From positions 363,588-427,587 of the forward strand of contig NZ_FZOW01000003.1 of assembly GCF_900188125.1 (NCBI RefSeq): a stretch of DNA of 64,000 nt, in the 5' to 3' direction. Below, piece by piece: positions 17,208-26,024 of the stretch; the first letter of the stretch is position 1, and the number at the start of each line of letters is the position of its first letter. The position numbers and the translations under genes were made by a program. The notes beneath the pieces are model-generated. The model was not told where the DNA came from. It did no database searches and saw only the letters and a program-made list of their open reading frames with translations. This stretch comes from Rhodococcoides kyotonense. Its GTDB lineage: Bacteria > Actinomycetota > Actinomycetes > Mycobacteriales > Mycobacteriaceae.

Positions 17208-19495
17208 GCAGCGATAGCGAGACTGTATGCAGTGCCGAGTTCGGTCATGATCGTGTCGATCTCGGTCTGCGTCAGAGCCACGTTGTAGACCAGGACTTCC
17301 GAGACGTAGCCCGACATGTTGCCGGTCGTCGCCGACGACGCGGCGCGGCCGATCGACACACCCGACAGGCCCGCGACCGCATTCTCGGCGGTCGTGACGA
17401 GCGTGCCCGTGACGGTCGCGGACTTCTTGTTGATGTGCAGCGACGACGACGCGCCGTCGACCTTGCCCGCGACCGCATACATCGTCGACGCGACGACTGT
17501 CGACGGTGCGCTGCGCAGGGTGCCCGTCGTGGCTCCAGGCAGGACCGCGATGCGGTTGTCGTTCGAGTTCTGCAACGCGATGTACCTCGTTGCCGCCATG
17601 CCCGAGACGATGGTCTGCGACGACGCGGGGGTGGCGGTCGGCGAGAACACGGCGATGATCGTCAGCGGGGTATCGACGCCCGACGCCCACGCCGCCGATG
17701 CCATCGACTGAGTGAGTGCTGCGTCGAGCTGCACGGCGGGCTGACCACCCGGTGCCCCTGTCGCGCGGTAGACGGGCCGACGCGCTTCTGTCGCCTGCGA
17801 CATCGGGACGAGAGACGAGCCCTGCTCGACCGGCCATTCCGCGACCGCTGTACCGTCCGCGATGCCGTAATCGGCGAACGACTTCGCCGAGAACCGCGAC
17901 ACCAGGCCACGTGTGACCGAAACCGGAGTCACGGACGAGGACGTGCCGGGAACGATCGGGATGCCGACAGGCGGGGTGACCGCTGTGTTCGAGCGGGCCG
18001 GTACACCGAACTGGCGGGCCAGCTCCATGAAGATGACCTCGTGGCCGAGGGTGGTCGGGTGCACCTTGTCGGTGGACAGGATGCCGCCGCCGTCGCCGTC
18101 CGCCTCCACCTGAGGGAACAGTGGACCGTAGTCGTGGAACGAGACCCACGTCGGATGCGCTGCCGCGACTTCCTTCATCGCCTGCACGTACGCCGACCAC
18201 GGAGCGACCGGGGTCAGGAAGTCTCCGGTGCGCGGATTCTGGGCGATGATCGGCACCCACGGCCGATAGCCGAGCGTGGTCTCGATCTGCGTCAGGATCG
18301 CTTCGAGGTTCGCCTTGTACGTCGCGACCGGGACGCCGGCGTTGTGGTCGTTCGAGCCGACGTGGACGGCGAGCATCTTCGGGGCGAGAGCGGCGACCTG
18401 CGCCCAGTGCGTCGGGGCGTACGTCGAGTTGAGGAAGTCGGCGGAGAGGTTGCCGCCGAGCGCGCCGCACATGAACCGGACACCGACGTTGTGGTCCTGG
18501 TCGATGACGTAGACGGAGTTGATCTCGCACGCGCCGACTGCGGTGATCTTGATGGTGTGGCCCTGGCGGACGAGTGCCTGTGAGCTCCAGACGCCGTCGT
18601 AGCGCAGCGCCCCGCTGGTGTCGGGGGTGACGGTGACGTCTGCACCGTTGTCGAGCTTGATCTTGAACGGTCCCTGGCCGGGGCCTTGAGCGTAGTAGAC
18701 GGTGAATCCGGTGGTGACTGCGGGACTCAGGCTCGCGGTCGCGCCTGCCGAGAAGGCGACCGAGCCGGTGCCGAATCCTCGGCGGACCTGGGAGGTGGTG
18801 CCGGTGAAGGCCCACGAATTCAGTTCGGTGAGCAGGGAGTGGAAGCCGCCTGCGATGCCGACCGGGTTGTACTGGGCGTGGAATGCCTCACCAAGCAGGT
18901 TCCAGAACTTGCGCCACCGGGGAGTGGAGTTGTGTCCGGCTGCGACGGATGCGCCCATGATGCCGGTGTTGACGATCTGTGTGCCGCGTTGCGCGAGGGC
19001 CTTGGTGAGGATTCGGCGGGGAATCTCGGCGGGGTCGGAACCGGCTGCCTGCGCCGTCCACGCAACCCCGTCTGCGGTCTTCGCGAGCACCTGCCCAGCG
19101 GAGCCACCCGGTGCCAGAGAAACGGGTGCATAATGCTGGTCGAGTGCAGTCTTCAGCGACGAGCTCGACGCCGTCACCAACGCCGCGATCTGCGCGTCCG
19201 TGAGGCCTCCCCCACCGCCGCCGCCGAACGATTCGATGAGCACCTCGAGCGCCAACCGCGTCTTCGCGGTCTCGGTGCCGACGAGGTCCGCGACCGCCTG
19301 ATCCGAGAACGACCTGTACACCGGTGTCGGTGTGATCGACCCGGTGTAGATGCTCGCGTACCCGCGCTCGACGTAGGTGGTGTAGAACGGCGACCAGATG
19401 ACGTTCGCTACTTCGCCGGCCTTCAGATAGACGGTGGTGATGACCCCGATGAGGGGAACTGTGTCGCCGTTCGCTGGCGGCGTGGGAGATGTCAT
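17204..19495 (-). CDS. Tail fibre/tip protein with SGNH hydrolase and LamG-like domains
   Basis: 763 aa. N-terminal virion-attachment part (1-165) includes a Gly run (about 91-97). A central SGNH/GDSL hydrolase shows GIMGASVAAG (Ser183), VGSNDHN (Asn382) and STDKVHPT (Asp476, His479). The C-terminus (about 530-763, ending in SGYVSEVLVYNVALT) looks like a concanavalin/LamG lectin module. It likely deacylates or cleaves a surface glycan while binding the host. Leader element copy 4 is 26 bp upstream of the ATG. Confidence 0.85.
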   Translation of the reverse strand: MTSPTPPANGDTVPLIGVITTVYLKAGEVANVIWSPFYTTYVERGYASIYTGSITPTPVYRSFSDQAVADLVGTETAKTRLALEVLIESFGGGGGGGLTDAQIAALVTASSSSLKTALDQHYAPVSLAPGGSAGQVLAKTADGVAWTAQAAGSDPAEIPRRILTKALAQRGTQIVNTGIMGASVAAGHNSTPRWRKFWNLLGEAFHAQYNPVGIAGGFHSLLTELNSWAFTGTTSQVRRGFGTGSVAFSAGATASLSPAVTTGFTVYYAQGPGQGPFKIKLDNGADVTVTPDTSGALRYDGVWSSQALVRQGHTIKITAVGACEINSVYVIDQDHNVGVRFMCGALGGNLSADFLNSTYAPTHWAQVAALAPKMLAVHVGSNDHNAGVPVATYKANLEAILTQIETTLGYRPWVPIIAQNPRTGDFLTPVAPWSAYVQAMKEVAAAHPTWVSFHDYGPLFPQVEADGDGGGILSTDKVHPTTLGHEVIFMELARQFGVPARSNTAVTPPVGIPIVPGTSSSVTPVSVTRGLVSRFSAKSFADYGIADGTAVAEWPVEQGSSLVPMSQATEARRPVYRATGAPGGQPAVQLDAALTQSMASAAWASGVDTPLTIIAVFSPTATPASSQTIVSGMAATRYIALQNSNDNRIAVLPGATTGTLRSAPSTVVASTMYAVAGKVDGASSSLHINKKSATVTGTLVTTAENAVAGLSGVSIGRAASSATTGNMSGYVSEVLVYNVALTQTEIDTIMTELGTAYSLAIAA

Positions 19496-19521
19496 GGCGT
19501 GCCCTCTGGTGGTGGGTCTCC

Positions 19522-19559
19522 GCCCGGCCCGAGGCCAGCAGCACTACCTGGACAGGATA
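19522..19559 (-). promoter_or_regulatory. Late leader element, copy 4 (upstream of SGNH tail protein)
   Basis: -10-like TATCCT (19559-19554), 11-bp gap, then the GC-rich element at 19542-19522, then 26 bp to the ATG. Confidence 0.65.
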
Positions 19560-19564
19560 GCCGT

Positions 19565-20536
19565 CTACACGGGTACGGCCGCGACATTGGCGGCCTGTGC
19601 GGCGGTCAACGCGGAGGCGAACAAGCGGAGGTTGTCGATCGATCCGGAGAAGCCGTCGGCGATGACGTTCGCGACGTTGGAGAAGTTCGCGGCGTTCGTC
19701 GACCCGATGGCGGTGTTCGTCAGCACTGCAACACCGTTGACGTAGATGACGAGCGTCGTCCCGGTCTTCGTCACCGCCAGCGCATACTTCGTGCCGTTCA
19801 CCAACGCGGCCGGTGCCTCGAACGCGGTTGCGCCGCCGAGGAACACGTCGAAGATGCCGGCCGAGTTGATCTCGAAGTAGTAGTCGACGGGGAACCCGAT
19901 GTGCACCATCGACGAGAAGTCACCGGAGGTGGGTCGTGTGGTGACGACGACGTCGAAGGTGAGCGACCACGATGCGAGAGTCGTGTTGGCGCCCAACGCA
20001 CCCGAGAACGGTCCGACCGCTGCGCCGCCTCCCCACGCGTTCGACGGTGTCGCAGCGGTGAGGGTGTAGGAGCCGACCTTCGACGCGGCCGTCGACCCCG
20101 ACTGCTCGCCGAAGGCGAACGCCGACACCGGAGTCGGGAAGATCGCGACGACCGGTGCGGGGACCACGACGGACGCCGAGACGGGTACAGCTTGGACGGT
20201 GACCGGAGTCGACGGCGCACCCACTGCGACAGCCGGTGCGGGGACGACGACAGCGGCAGACACGGGGACCGCCTGAACACTGCGAGGGATCGACGGCACC
20301 GGGACAGGCACAACCAGCGACGCGACGACAGGAGCTACCTGGACGGTGACGCTGCCACCCGACGCCACCACAGGCGCCGGAACCTTCACCGTCACAATCA
20401 CCGGCACGGCTGCGACCGTCACCGGAGCACTCCCCGGATCTCGCTGCCACACCAACACCGACCCGACAGCGAGCGCCACCACAGGCGTCTGACCGACCCG
20501 CAGATCGGACGGCTCCACACCGTCGAGACGCAACAT
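19565..20536 (-). CDS. Minor tail protein with V/P/A repeats and LamG-like C-terminus (323 aa)
   Basis: Residues about 38-135 are a low-complexity tract built on repeats such as VQAVPVSAAVVVPAP. Residues about 140-323 look like a LamG/concanavalin-type carbohydrate-binding domain (SLTFDVVVTTRP...GSIDNLRLFASALTAAQAANV). Likely a virion surface lectin or adhesin. ATG start close to the upstream stop (3-bp gap). Confidence 0.75.
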   Translation of the reverse strand: MLRLDGVEPSDLRVGQTPVVALAVGSVLVWQRDPGSAPVTVAAVPVIVTVKVPAPVVASGGSVTVQVAPVVASLVVPVPVPSIPRSVQAVPVSAAVVVPAPAVAVGAPSTPVTVQAVPVSASVVVPAPVVAIFPTPVSAFAFGEQSGSTAASKVGSYTLTAATPSNAWGGGAAVGPFSGALGANTTLASWSLTFDVVVTTRPTSGDFSSMVHIGFPVDYYFEINSAGIFDVFLGGATAFEAPAALVNGTKYALAVTKTGTTLVIYVNGVAVLTNTAIGSTNAANFSNVANVIADGFSGSIDNLRLFASALTAAQAANVAAVPV

Positions 20537-20539
20537 CAG

Positions 20540-20983
20540 CTACGCCGCAGACAGATACAGCACACCCAACGTGGCATCCCACACGATGGTGAACGGCGCC
20601 GACGTCGACGACAGATTCTCACCGAAGTCGACATACCCGAGCAGCGGGCGCGTCGCGTCCGTCGACGGCGTCGAGTCGTAGATGACGGCGTAGCGGGCGT
20701 TCGCGATCGTCGACCCCGACCACACCGTGTCCGCGGCCTTCAGCACCAGCCGGTGCAGCGTCGCATCGTAGGTGACCGTCACCGACCCGAGCGTCGCACC
20801 ACCCGCTGTATAGCCAGTACCCGACACCTCGTTCGTCACCGACGACTTGTAGCGGTGCGTATCCCGGTTCGGCGTGTACGAGGCGGTGCACAGCATCACC
20901 TTCAGCGTGTCCGACGCCAGATTGATTTCCTTCGCCGCCAACGACTGCAACGCCAGCCCGTACGGCACACCAGAGACAGCCAC
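20540..20983 (-). CDS. Phage structural protein (147 aa)
   Basis: MAVSGVPYGLALQSLAAKEINLASDTLKVMLCTASYTPNRD has the beginning common to small siphovirus virion proteins (A..EI.WDSDTIKVAL). Beta-rich throughout. GTG start with AAGGAG. Likely a tail or capsid decoration protein. Confidence 0.7.
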   Translation of the reverse strand: MAVSGVPYGLALQSLAAKEINLASDTLKVMLCTASYTPNRDTHRYKSSVTNEVSGTGYTAGGATLGSVTVTYDATLHRLVLKAADTVWSGSTIANARYAVIYDSTPSTDATRPLLGYVDFGENLSSTSAPFTIVWDATLGVLYLSAA

Positions 20984-20992
20984 GATTACTCC

Positions 20993-21406
20993 TTAGACGA
21001 TCACGTACAGGACAGCAGGATCAGCGTTCACACCGAGCGCCGCATACTCAGCGGCCGTCACCTTCCGGGCACCGAGCACACCACCGAGATTGATCACCGA
21101 ACCCGGCGGCGGTGCAGGCGCACCCGTCGACTGCATCAACGTCCGCAACCGCACCGTCCCCGACGCAGGAACCACGATGTGATGCGGGCCGTCGGTGAAC
21201 CCGAGGAACTCCCGCCACACCTGGAAATGCCCGGCATCGACGTTCACCGTGAACGCACCCGACGCAGGCACCAGCACAGCAAACTTCGCACCCAACACAG
21301 TGCGGGTGCCGTCCGAGGACGCGCGGGCACCGACCGGCTGCAGCAACACTTTCCCCTGCAGCCCGGCGAGGCGGCCGTCGGAGAAGTTGTCGAACACAGT
21401 CGTCAT
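20993..21406 (-). CDS. Hypothetical phage structural protein (137 aa)
   Basis: Beta-rich protein without motif; contains a short proline linker (APAPPPGS) before a small C-terminal domain (VTAAEYAALGV). GGAAGGGAG before the ATG. By location probably part of the tail-tip/decoration set. Confidence 0.65.
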   Translation of the reverse strand: MTTVFDNFSDGRLAGLQGKVLLQPVGARASSDGTRTVLGAKFAVLVPASGAFTVNVDAGHFQVWREFLGFTDGPHHIVVPASGTVRLRTLMQSTGAPAPPPGSVINLGGVLGARKVTAAEYAALGVNADPAVLYVIV

Positions 21407-21418
21407 GTCACTCCCTTC

Positions 21419-21793
21419 CTACGGCGTCGGGTTCGGTGCGAGCGGATTGTCGCCACCGGGTCTCGGGAACGGCGGGGGCGCCGGCAGCGTCCATCCATGC
21501 GCTCGCGCTTCGGACAGGACTTCGCCCTGCCATTCGCGTTCCTTCTCAGCCCACGTCTCGAGGACCGTCAGGCGCTTGCCCATGGCGTTGACGAGCGCCG
21601 GGTTCATCAGCTGCATCGCTGTCTGAACCAGCGTCTCCCCGGCTGTCGCTTCACCGTTCGCGGCGTCAGCTGCCGCCTTACGCGCTTCGGATCGCCACTG
21701 CCAGAACTTCGTACCGAGGACAGCAACGCCGAGCGTGGAGACGATCGCGAACACCTTGCCGATGGTGTCGAGCAGAGATGCGGCGTCAGCCAC
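21419..21793 (-). CDS. Small membrane-anchored phage protein (124 aa)
   Basis: One N-terminal membrane segment (IGKVFAIVSTLGVAVLGTKFW), then a charged helix and a proline-rich end. GTG overlaps the upstream stop. Candidate holin/spanin-type lysis or membrane accessory protein, one of three consecutive membrane proteins; the endolysin, however, is 21 kb away. Confidence 0.6.
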   Translation of the reverse strand: MADAASLLDTIGKVFAIVSTLGVAVLGTKFWQWRSEARKAAADAANGEATAGETLVQTAMQLMNPALVNAMGKRLTVLETWAEKEREWQGEVLSEARAHGWTLPAPPPFPRPGGDNPLAPNPTP

Positions 21794-22289
21794 CTCCTAC
21801 CTCCCCGCTCTCATCGTCCGGGTCGCCGAGAGGCGGCGGGGTAGCGGACTTCGGATTGACCAGTGCACGGTTCAGCTTGCGGATGTCCCGCCAGATACGA
21901 ATGCTGCGGCGGATCGATGCGACGAGGATCGAGATTCCCATCAGCATCGGGATCGTCGACGAGCGCCCTTCGAGGAGGAGCACGAAGTTGCTGCCCGAGT
22001 ACATCGCCCAGCACAGTCCGAGGATCGCGAGAACGATCAACTCGGCCTGGCATTCGTGCCTGATGTCGGCGATGGTGCGCTCGCGGTCTGCTTTCCATGT
22101 TGCGATGCGGCCACCGATACCGGCGAGGGTGACGATGCCGAAGAACACGAACGCGAACGACGGGAACGCCAACCGGACCGCCGACGAAATATCGGTTCCT
22201 GGGACCAGGCCCAGGATGCCGACAGCGATCGACAGGTCGAACGTCGTCTTCTCGAACTCGCCCGCGCGCCGGACGATGAGCGCGCGCAT
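21786..22289 (-). CDS. Phage membrane protein, holin candidate (167 aa)
   Basis: Four hydrophobic segments at about 20-40, 43-62, 88-108 and 112-130, with a basic cytoplasmic region (RRSIRIWRDIRKLNR) and a C-terminal acidic tail. ATG at 22289 shares bases with the stop of the upstream membrane gene. Multi-span small proteins in clusters like this are often holins; no direct proof. Confidence 0.6.
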   Translation of the reverse strand: MRALIVRRAGEFEKTTFDLSIAVGILGLVPGTDISSAVRLAFPSFAFVFFGIVTLAGIGGRIATWKADRERTIADIRHECQAELIVLAILGLCWAMYSGSNFVLLLEGRSSTIPMLMGISILVASIRRSIRIWRDIRKLNRALVNPKSATPPPLGDPDDESGEVGGG

Positions 22290-22708
22290 CAGTTCCTCCG
22301 AATTCGGAGTACCCGCAGCAGGAATCGGGAGATCGCGCCGGTCGAGACAGCGGCGGCGGCGATGATGTGCATCCACGCGACCCAGCCGTAGACGACGATG
22401 CCCGTCAGTCCAGCCGTGGACATGCTGAATGCGGCGGAGATGAATGCGGCCACGAACAGGGCATAGCCGGTAGCGGCAGCCATGTAGGCGTGGAACAGGA
22501 GCCGATGCCACCACCGGTTCGCGACGAGCAGCGCGACGGACAGGATCAGGAATCCGATGCCCCACACGACTTCGCCGCCGGTAGCGACGACGGTCGAGTA
22601 CGAGGGTCCGCCGACACGGCGAGGGCCGCCGAGGAGCATCACTACTCCCAGCGGCCCCGCCAGACAGGCGGCCCGGAACGGCGTCAGTGCGCCGAGCTCG
22701 GGTGCCAT
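22289..22708 (-). CDS. Phage membrane protein (139 aa)
   Basis: Four predicted membrane segments (about 15-28, 44-64, 72-95, 100-123) and a basic C-terminus (LRVLRIRRN). Together with the next two genes it makes a membrane-protein trio in the late operon, likely connected with lysis or envelope change. Confidence 0.6.
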   Translation of the reverse strand: MAPELGALTPFRAACLAGPLGVVMLLGGPRRVGGPSYSTVVATGGEVVWGIGFLILSVALLVANRWWHRLLFHAYMAAATGYALFVAAFISAAFSMSTAGLTGIVVYGWVAWMHIIAAAAVSTGAISRFLLRVLRIRRN

Positions 22709-22711
22709 GTG

Positions 22712-23128
22712 TCAGCCCTGCGCTGCCTTGTGAGCATCCCAGAGTGCGATCAGTTCGGTGCGGTCGTCGGCGGTGACGTCGTCGGGGATCTCGACGCCCT
22801 GGTCCTCGAGGAAGGCGTACCAGACTTCGCCACCGGACCCAGCGCCGCCGCGCTTGGGTTCTTCGACGGTCTCGTTGTCCTCGTGGACGTTGCCGGGTTC
22901 AACGGATTCGGTGGACCCGTTGACGTCGACGTGCCCGTCGCCATCCTCGGGCTCTTCGACGTCGACGGTGCCGTAGCCGAGCTTCTCAGCCAGCTCGTCG
23001 GAGATCACGAAAGCCGTTGTGTTACCCGACGTGTCGGTCGCGACCTCGGACGGGTGATCGGCGGCGTCGAGGAGTTTGCGTGCCAACGCCGGGACGTCGG
23101 TGTCAGGGCCGGGAATGATCGTAGGCAT
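22712..23128 (-). CDS. Hypothetical head-region protein (138 aa)
   Basis: Acidic protein with a disordered middle (about 60-95) and a C-terminal helical pair ending DRTELIALWDAHKAAQG, which resembles the peptidoglycan- or subunit-contact ends of small head accessory proteins. AAGGAG before the ATG. Downstream of the 272-aa head protein, so a head-tail interface role is possible. Confidence 0.65.
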   Translation of the reverse strand: MPTIIPGPDTDVPALARKLLDAADHPSEVATDTSGNTTAFVISDELAEKLGYGTVDVEEPEDGDGHVDVNGSTESVEPGNVHEDNETVEEPKRGGAGSGGEVWYAFLEDQGVEIPDDVTADDRTELIALWDAHKAAQG

Positions 23129-23140
23129 GACAACTACTCC

Positions 23141-23959
23141 TTAGAGGGTGACGGGTACAGCTGCGCGGACACGGTCGTCCCACGCGACAACAAAGGTGCG
23201 TTCGGCGATGTGGAAGATCTCGTTGTTGGAGCGGTCGAACGACGACGCATACGAGTCGGGTCGATGGACGACTTCGGTGCGGCGCACCACAACCGGGCCG
23301 GTAGCGACGAGCCAGCCGGTACCGGCAGCAGGGGCGGTGCCGTCGGGGCCTGTGCCCGGGTAGGAGCCGAACGACAACCTGGTGCCGAGGACGGTGACCT
23401 TGCGGCCGGCCTCCGACTCCAGCTGATGCTCGGCAGCGAACAGGGGCGCGTATTCACGCGGTGAGTGGATGACACCGACACCGACACCCGAATCGTTCAG
23501 GTGCTTCTCCAGCAGCCCGAGGCCAGCGACCAACGAGACGGGATCGTCTGCGAGGAGGTCGGTTTCGCCGTCCTCCATCAACTTCAAGTCGATGTCTGCG
23601 TCACCCCACAGGACATGCTCGAGCGCGGTCTGCTCCCCACCCGCCAACGCGGCACGGGCATGGTCGAGCATCTCGCCCTCGGAGAGTCCGACTGCGCGGC
23701 AGGTGAATCCGTTGTAGACGGTGATCGGGGACGCCTGAGTGACCGGCAGACCGTCCTCCACCGAGATCGGGTCCGCCGAACCCGGATTGCACTGATACGG
23801 CGTGTACTTCGCAGGACCAGCGGGAGGGGACTGCCACTCCACACCGTTCCGTTCATGCGGGTCCGTGATCTGGATGAGGTCTGCGGCGGACAGCAGTCCG
23901 AACCGTGACGCCGTCACCGACGGCGCGGCAACGTACTTCGGGGGCGCGACTGTCGCCAC
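23141..23959 (-). CDS. Phage head-associated structural protein (272 aa)
   Basis: Immediately downstream of the major capsid gene and its hairpin. Region about 140-272 (LEKHLNDSGVGVGVIHSPRE ... EIFHIAERTFVVAWDDRVRA) resembles the P-domain/A-domain of capsid-like proteins, so a second capsid or minor head protein is plausible. GTG with GGAGGAG 6 bp upstream. Exact role not determined. Confidence 0.7.
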   Translation of the reverse strand: MATVAPPKYVAAPSVTASRFGLLSAADLIQITDPHERNGVEWQSPPAGPAKYTPYQCNPGSADPISVEDGLPVTQASPITVYNGFTCRAVGLSEGEMLDHARAALAGGEQTALEHVLWGDADIDLKLMEDGETDLLADDPVSLVAGLGLLEKHLNDSGVGVGVIHSPREYAPLFAAEHQLESEAGRKVTVLGTRLSFGSYPGTGPDGTAPAAGTGWLVATGPVVVRRTEVVHRPDSYASSFDRSNNEIFHIAERTFVVAWDDRVRAAVPVTL

Positions 23960-23989
23960 GAAACTCCTCCTGAGATAGCTGGGGTGGGG

Positions 23990-24027
23990 CTACCTCGGGC
24001 CACCGGGGGGCTGGTGGCCCGAGGTAG
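23990..24027 (-). terminator. Strong stem-loop after major capsid gene
   Basis: Perfect 15-bp arms (23990-24004 CTACCTCGGGCCACC and 24013-24027) with an 8-bp loop, starting 3 bp after the capsid stop. No T-tract, so it is either a weak/attenuating terminator or a 3' mRNA-stabilising hairpin that raises capsid over downstream products. Confidence 0.75.
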
Positions 24028-24030
24028 GTA

Positions 24031-25923
24031 TCAGGCAGGAGGAGCGATGACACCCTGCGCGGTCAACTCAGCCGGTGCACCCGTCACACCGTTGATCGCC
24101 AGCGGCAACGTCGCCACATAGGACAGGTACTGGCGGCGCTTGACGAGCAGCTTCTCCTCAGCGAACAGAACGAGGAAGTCGTTCACCTTGATGTTCGTCG
24201 AGTCGTAGACGGCGTTGAGGGTGATGACGTCACCACGGCCACGGATGAACGCGCCCGGGGCGTGGACGATCGCCTTCACCGACGTCGGGAACGCCGTCGG
24301 CACCGTGGTGCCACCGAAACCGCCGGTGACTCCGGTGTAGGCGTCCTGCCAGTCGTACAGCCACTGCACCGACAGGTTCCGCACCGCGAACCACGCGTTG
24401 ATCTGAGCGTCCGTGACCTTCAGTGCGTCGTCACGCGACCACCCGGAGGTGACCGCCAGATCAGCACGGAACACTTCCTTCAGCCACAGGGGCAGCTTGA
24501 CCTCGAGCGACATAGTGTCTGCGGCGCGGTACTTGTACCGGTAGTGCGTCACCAACAGCACCAGACCGTTCAGCACCGCAGTGCTGGCGGACGGCCCGAA
24601 TGCGAGTGTGCCGGCCGACGTCGACTGAGCCTCGACCTGACGGATCGACTCCGCATTCACCTTGTGCGCATGCGCGACCAGTGCGCCTCGGGTGACGCGC
24701 TGCGTCAGCTCCGGGTACGCATCGTTCTGCAGGATGCCCGCCTCGATACCCGTGTGAACGACACCTGCGCGGGTGTCCTCGAAGTTGGTGCACGGCACCC
24801 GATACACAGCCTTCGTGTAACCAGCGATGGCCTCGGCTTCGGTCTTGACGACACCGATCCCGGCCCCAGCGAAGAGGGTCGAGAAGTCGGGGCCCTCGGT
24901 GGTGCGGATACCGCCACGATTGACCTGAACCTCGGGCAGGTCGATCAGGTTGGTGATCGCCTCCAACTCGCCCGCGAGCTCGAAGATCGTCTCCGACGGG
25001 GAGCACCAGCCACCCGACGCCACGAGCGAACCACCGGGCAGCCGGGACTCGTCGGTGGCGAGCGCGATAGCGGCTTCGTCACCGTCGCGCATATTCACAC
25101 CGAACTCGGCGGGGAACATGTTCGAGATCGACGCGATACCCGCCGAGACGCGCTGTCCGGCACCGTGGATTTCGTCGCCGCCGGGGCCGCCAGCGACCGG
25201 TCCGGTCGGCAGTGCCTTCATGCGAGCAACGGCGGCCTCGGTGAGACCCTTGATCCCTTCCAGGCTCGAACCCATCGACACGCCGGGGACGTCGGCGGCG
25301 GCGGTGATCACCGACAGCTGCTTCTGCTCCACCGGGGCCTGAGCTTTCGGCGCGGTGGCACGGATCGCAGCAAGATCGACGCGCGGCTGACGGCGACGCG
25401 GAGCCGGAGTGTTCGACGCAGCGAGTGCTTCACCCGACGGCGCCTCCGCAACGGCTTCGCCTGCAGGAGCTGCGGTCTCGGCGACGGGGGCCGATGCAGC
25501 TTCCCCGCCAGCACCAGCCTCGCCCGCCTCCGACTCCTCGCCAGCCGAAGCATCCTCGGCAGCAGTCGTGGTGGTCTCGCCCTCGGCGGGCGTCTCGTCG
25601 CCCTCACCGGGAGCGGCGGTCTTCTCGACCTTCGCCTTCAACGCATCCAGACGCGACGCGCGCTCGGTGACAACACTGTCGCGGCGACCCTGCTCCGCGC
25701 CGAGACCCTCGATGACCTCACCGAGCAACTCGACAGCGTTCGTCGCCTCGTCGGAAGTCTTCGCGCCGTCGAACAGTTCGTTGAACTGCTTCAGCGCATC
25801 CTGGTTCAGGGCAGTGATGTCGAGCTCGGGCTTGTCGGCGAGGAACGCGGCGAGCGCTTCGGCGCCCTTGCCGGCTTCGGCTTCCTGTACGGCGTTGACG
25901 AGATCCTGAAGGGTGATGTCCAC
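24031..25923 (-). CDS. Major capsid protein with N-terminal scaffold-like region
   Basis: 630 aa. Residues about 1-200 are charged, helical and then A/E/P-rich (EGDETPAEGETTTTAAEDAS), like a fused delta/scaffold domain; about 215-630 match the HK97-type capsid fold of large actinophage capsids (SPSETIFELAGELEAITNLIDLPEVQVNRGGI...). GTG at 25923 is chosen for the GGAGG 7 bp upstream over longer frames. It has the leader element 34 bp upstream and a strong hairpin just downstream, fitting very high expression. Proteolysis of the scaffold part by the neighbouring protease is likely. Confidence 0.9.
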   Translation of the reverse strand: MDITLQDLVNAVQEAEAGKGAEALAAFLADKPELDITALNQDALKQFNELFDGAKTSDEATNAVELLGEVIEGLGAEQGRRDSVVTERASRLDALKAKVEKTAAPGEGDETPAEGETTTTAAEDASAGEESEAGEAGAGGEAASAPVAETAAPAGEAVAEAPSGEALAASNTPAPRRRQPRVDLAAIRATAPKAQAPVEQKQLSVITAAADVPGVSMGSSLEGIKGLTEAAVARMKALPTGPVAGGPGGDEIHGAGQRVSAGIASISNMFPAEFGVNMRDGDEAAIALATDESRLPGGSLVASGGWCSPSETIFELAGELEAITNLIDLPEVQVNRGGIRTTEGPDFSTLFAGAGIGVVKTEAEAIAGYTKAVYRVPCTNFEDTRAGVVHTGIEAGILQNDAYPELTQRVTRGALVAHAHKVNAESIRQVEAQSTSAGTLAFGPSASTAVLNGLVLLVTHYRYKYRAADTMSLEVKLPLWLKEVFRADLAVTSGWSRDDALKVTDAQINAWFAVRNLSVQWLYDWQDAYTGVTGGFGGTTVPTAFPTSVKAIVHAPGAFIRGRGDVITLNAVYDSTNIKVNDFLVLFAEEKLLVKRRQYLSYVATLPLAINGVTGAPAELTAQGVIAPPA

Positions 25924-25957
25924 CGCGGGCCTCCTGCGGTCAAATCGGGCAACAAGT

Positions 25958-25996
25958 GCCCGGCCCGAGGCCAGCGGCGATACACCGCACACTCTA
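25958..25996 (-). promoter_or_regulatory. Late leader element, copy 5 (upstream of major capsid)
   Basis: -10-like TAGAGT (25996-25991), 12-bp gap, then the element at 25978-25958, then 34 bp to the capsid GTG. Confidence 0.65.
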
Positions 25997-26024
25997 TATC
26001 GTGGTGTGCCGTTCAGTCGTCAAC

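Noticed and set aside
18686..21844. 1052-codon plus-strand frame
   Set aside because: Opposite the tail genes; Arg-rich composition with no recognised domain; shadow of biased codon usage.
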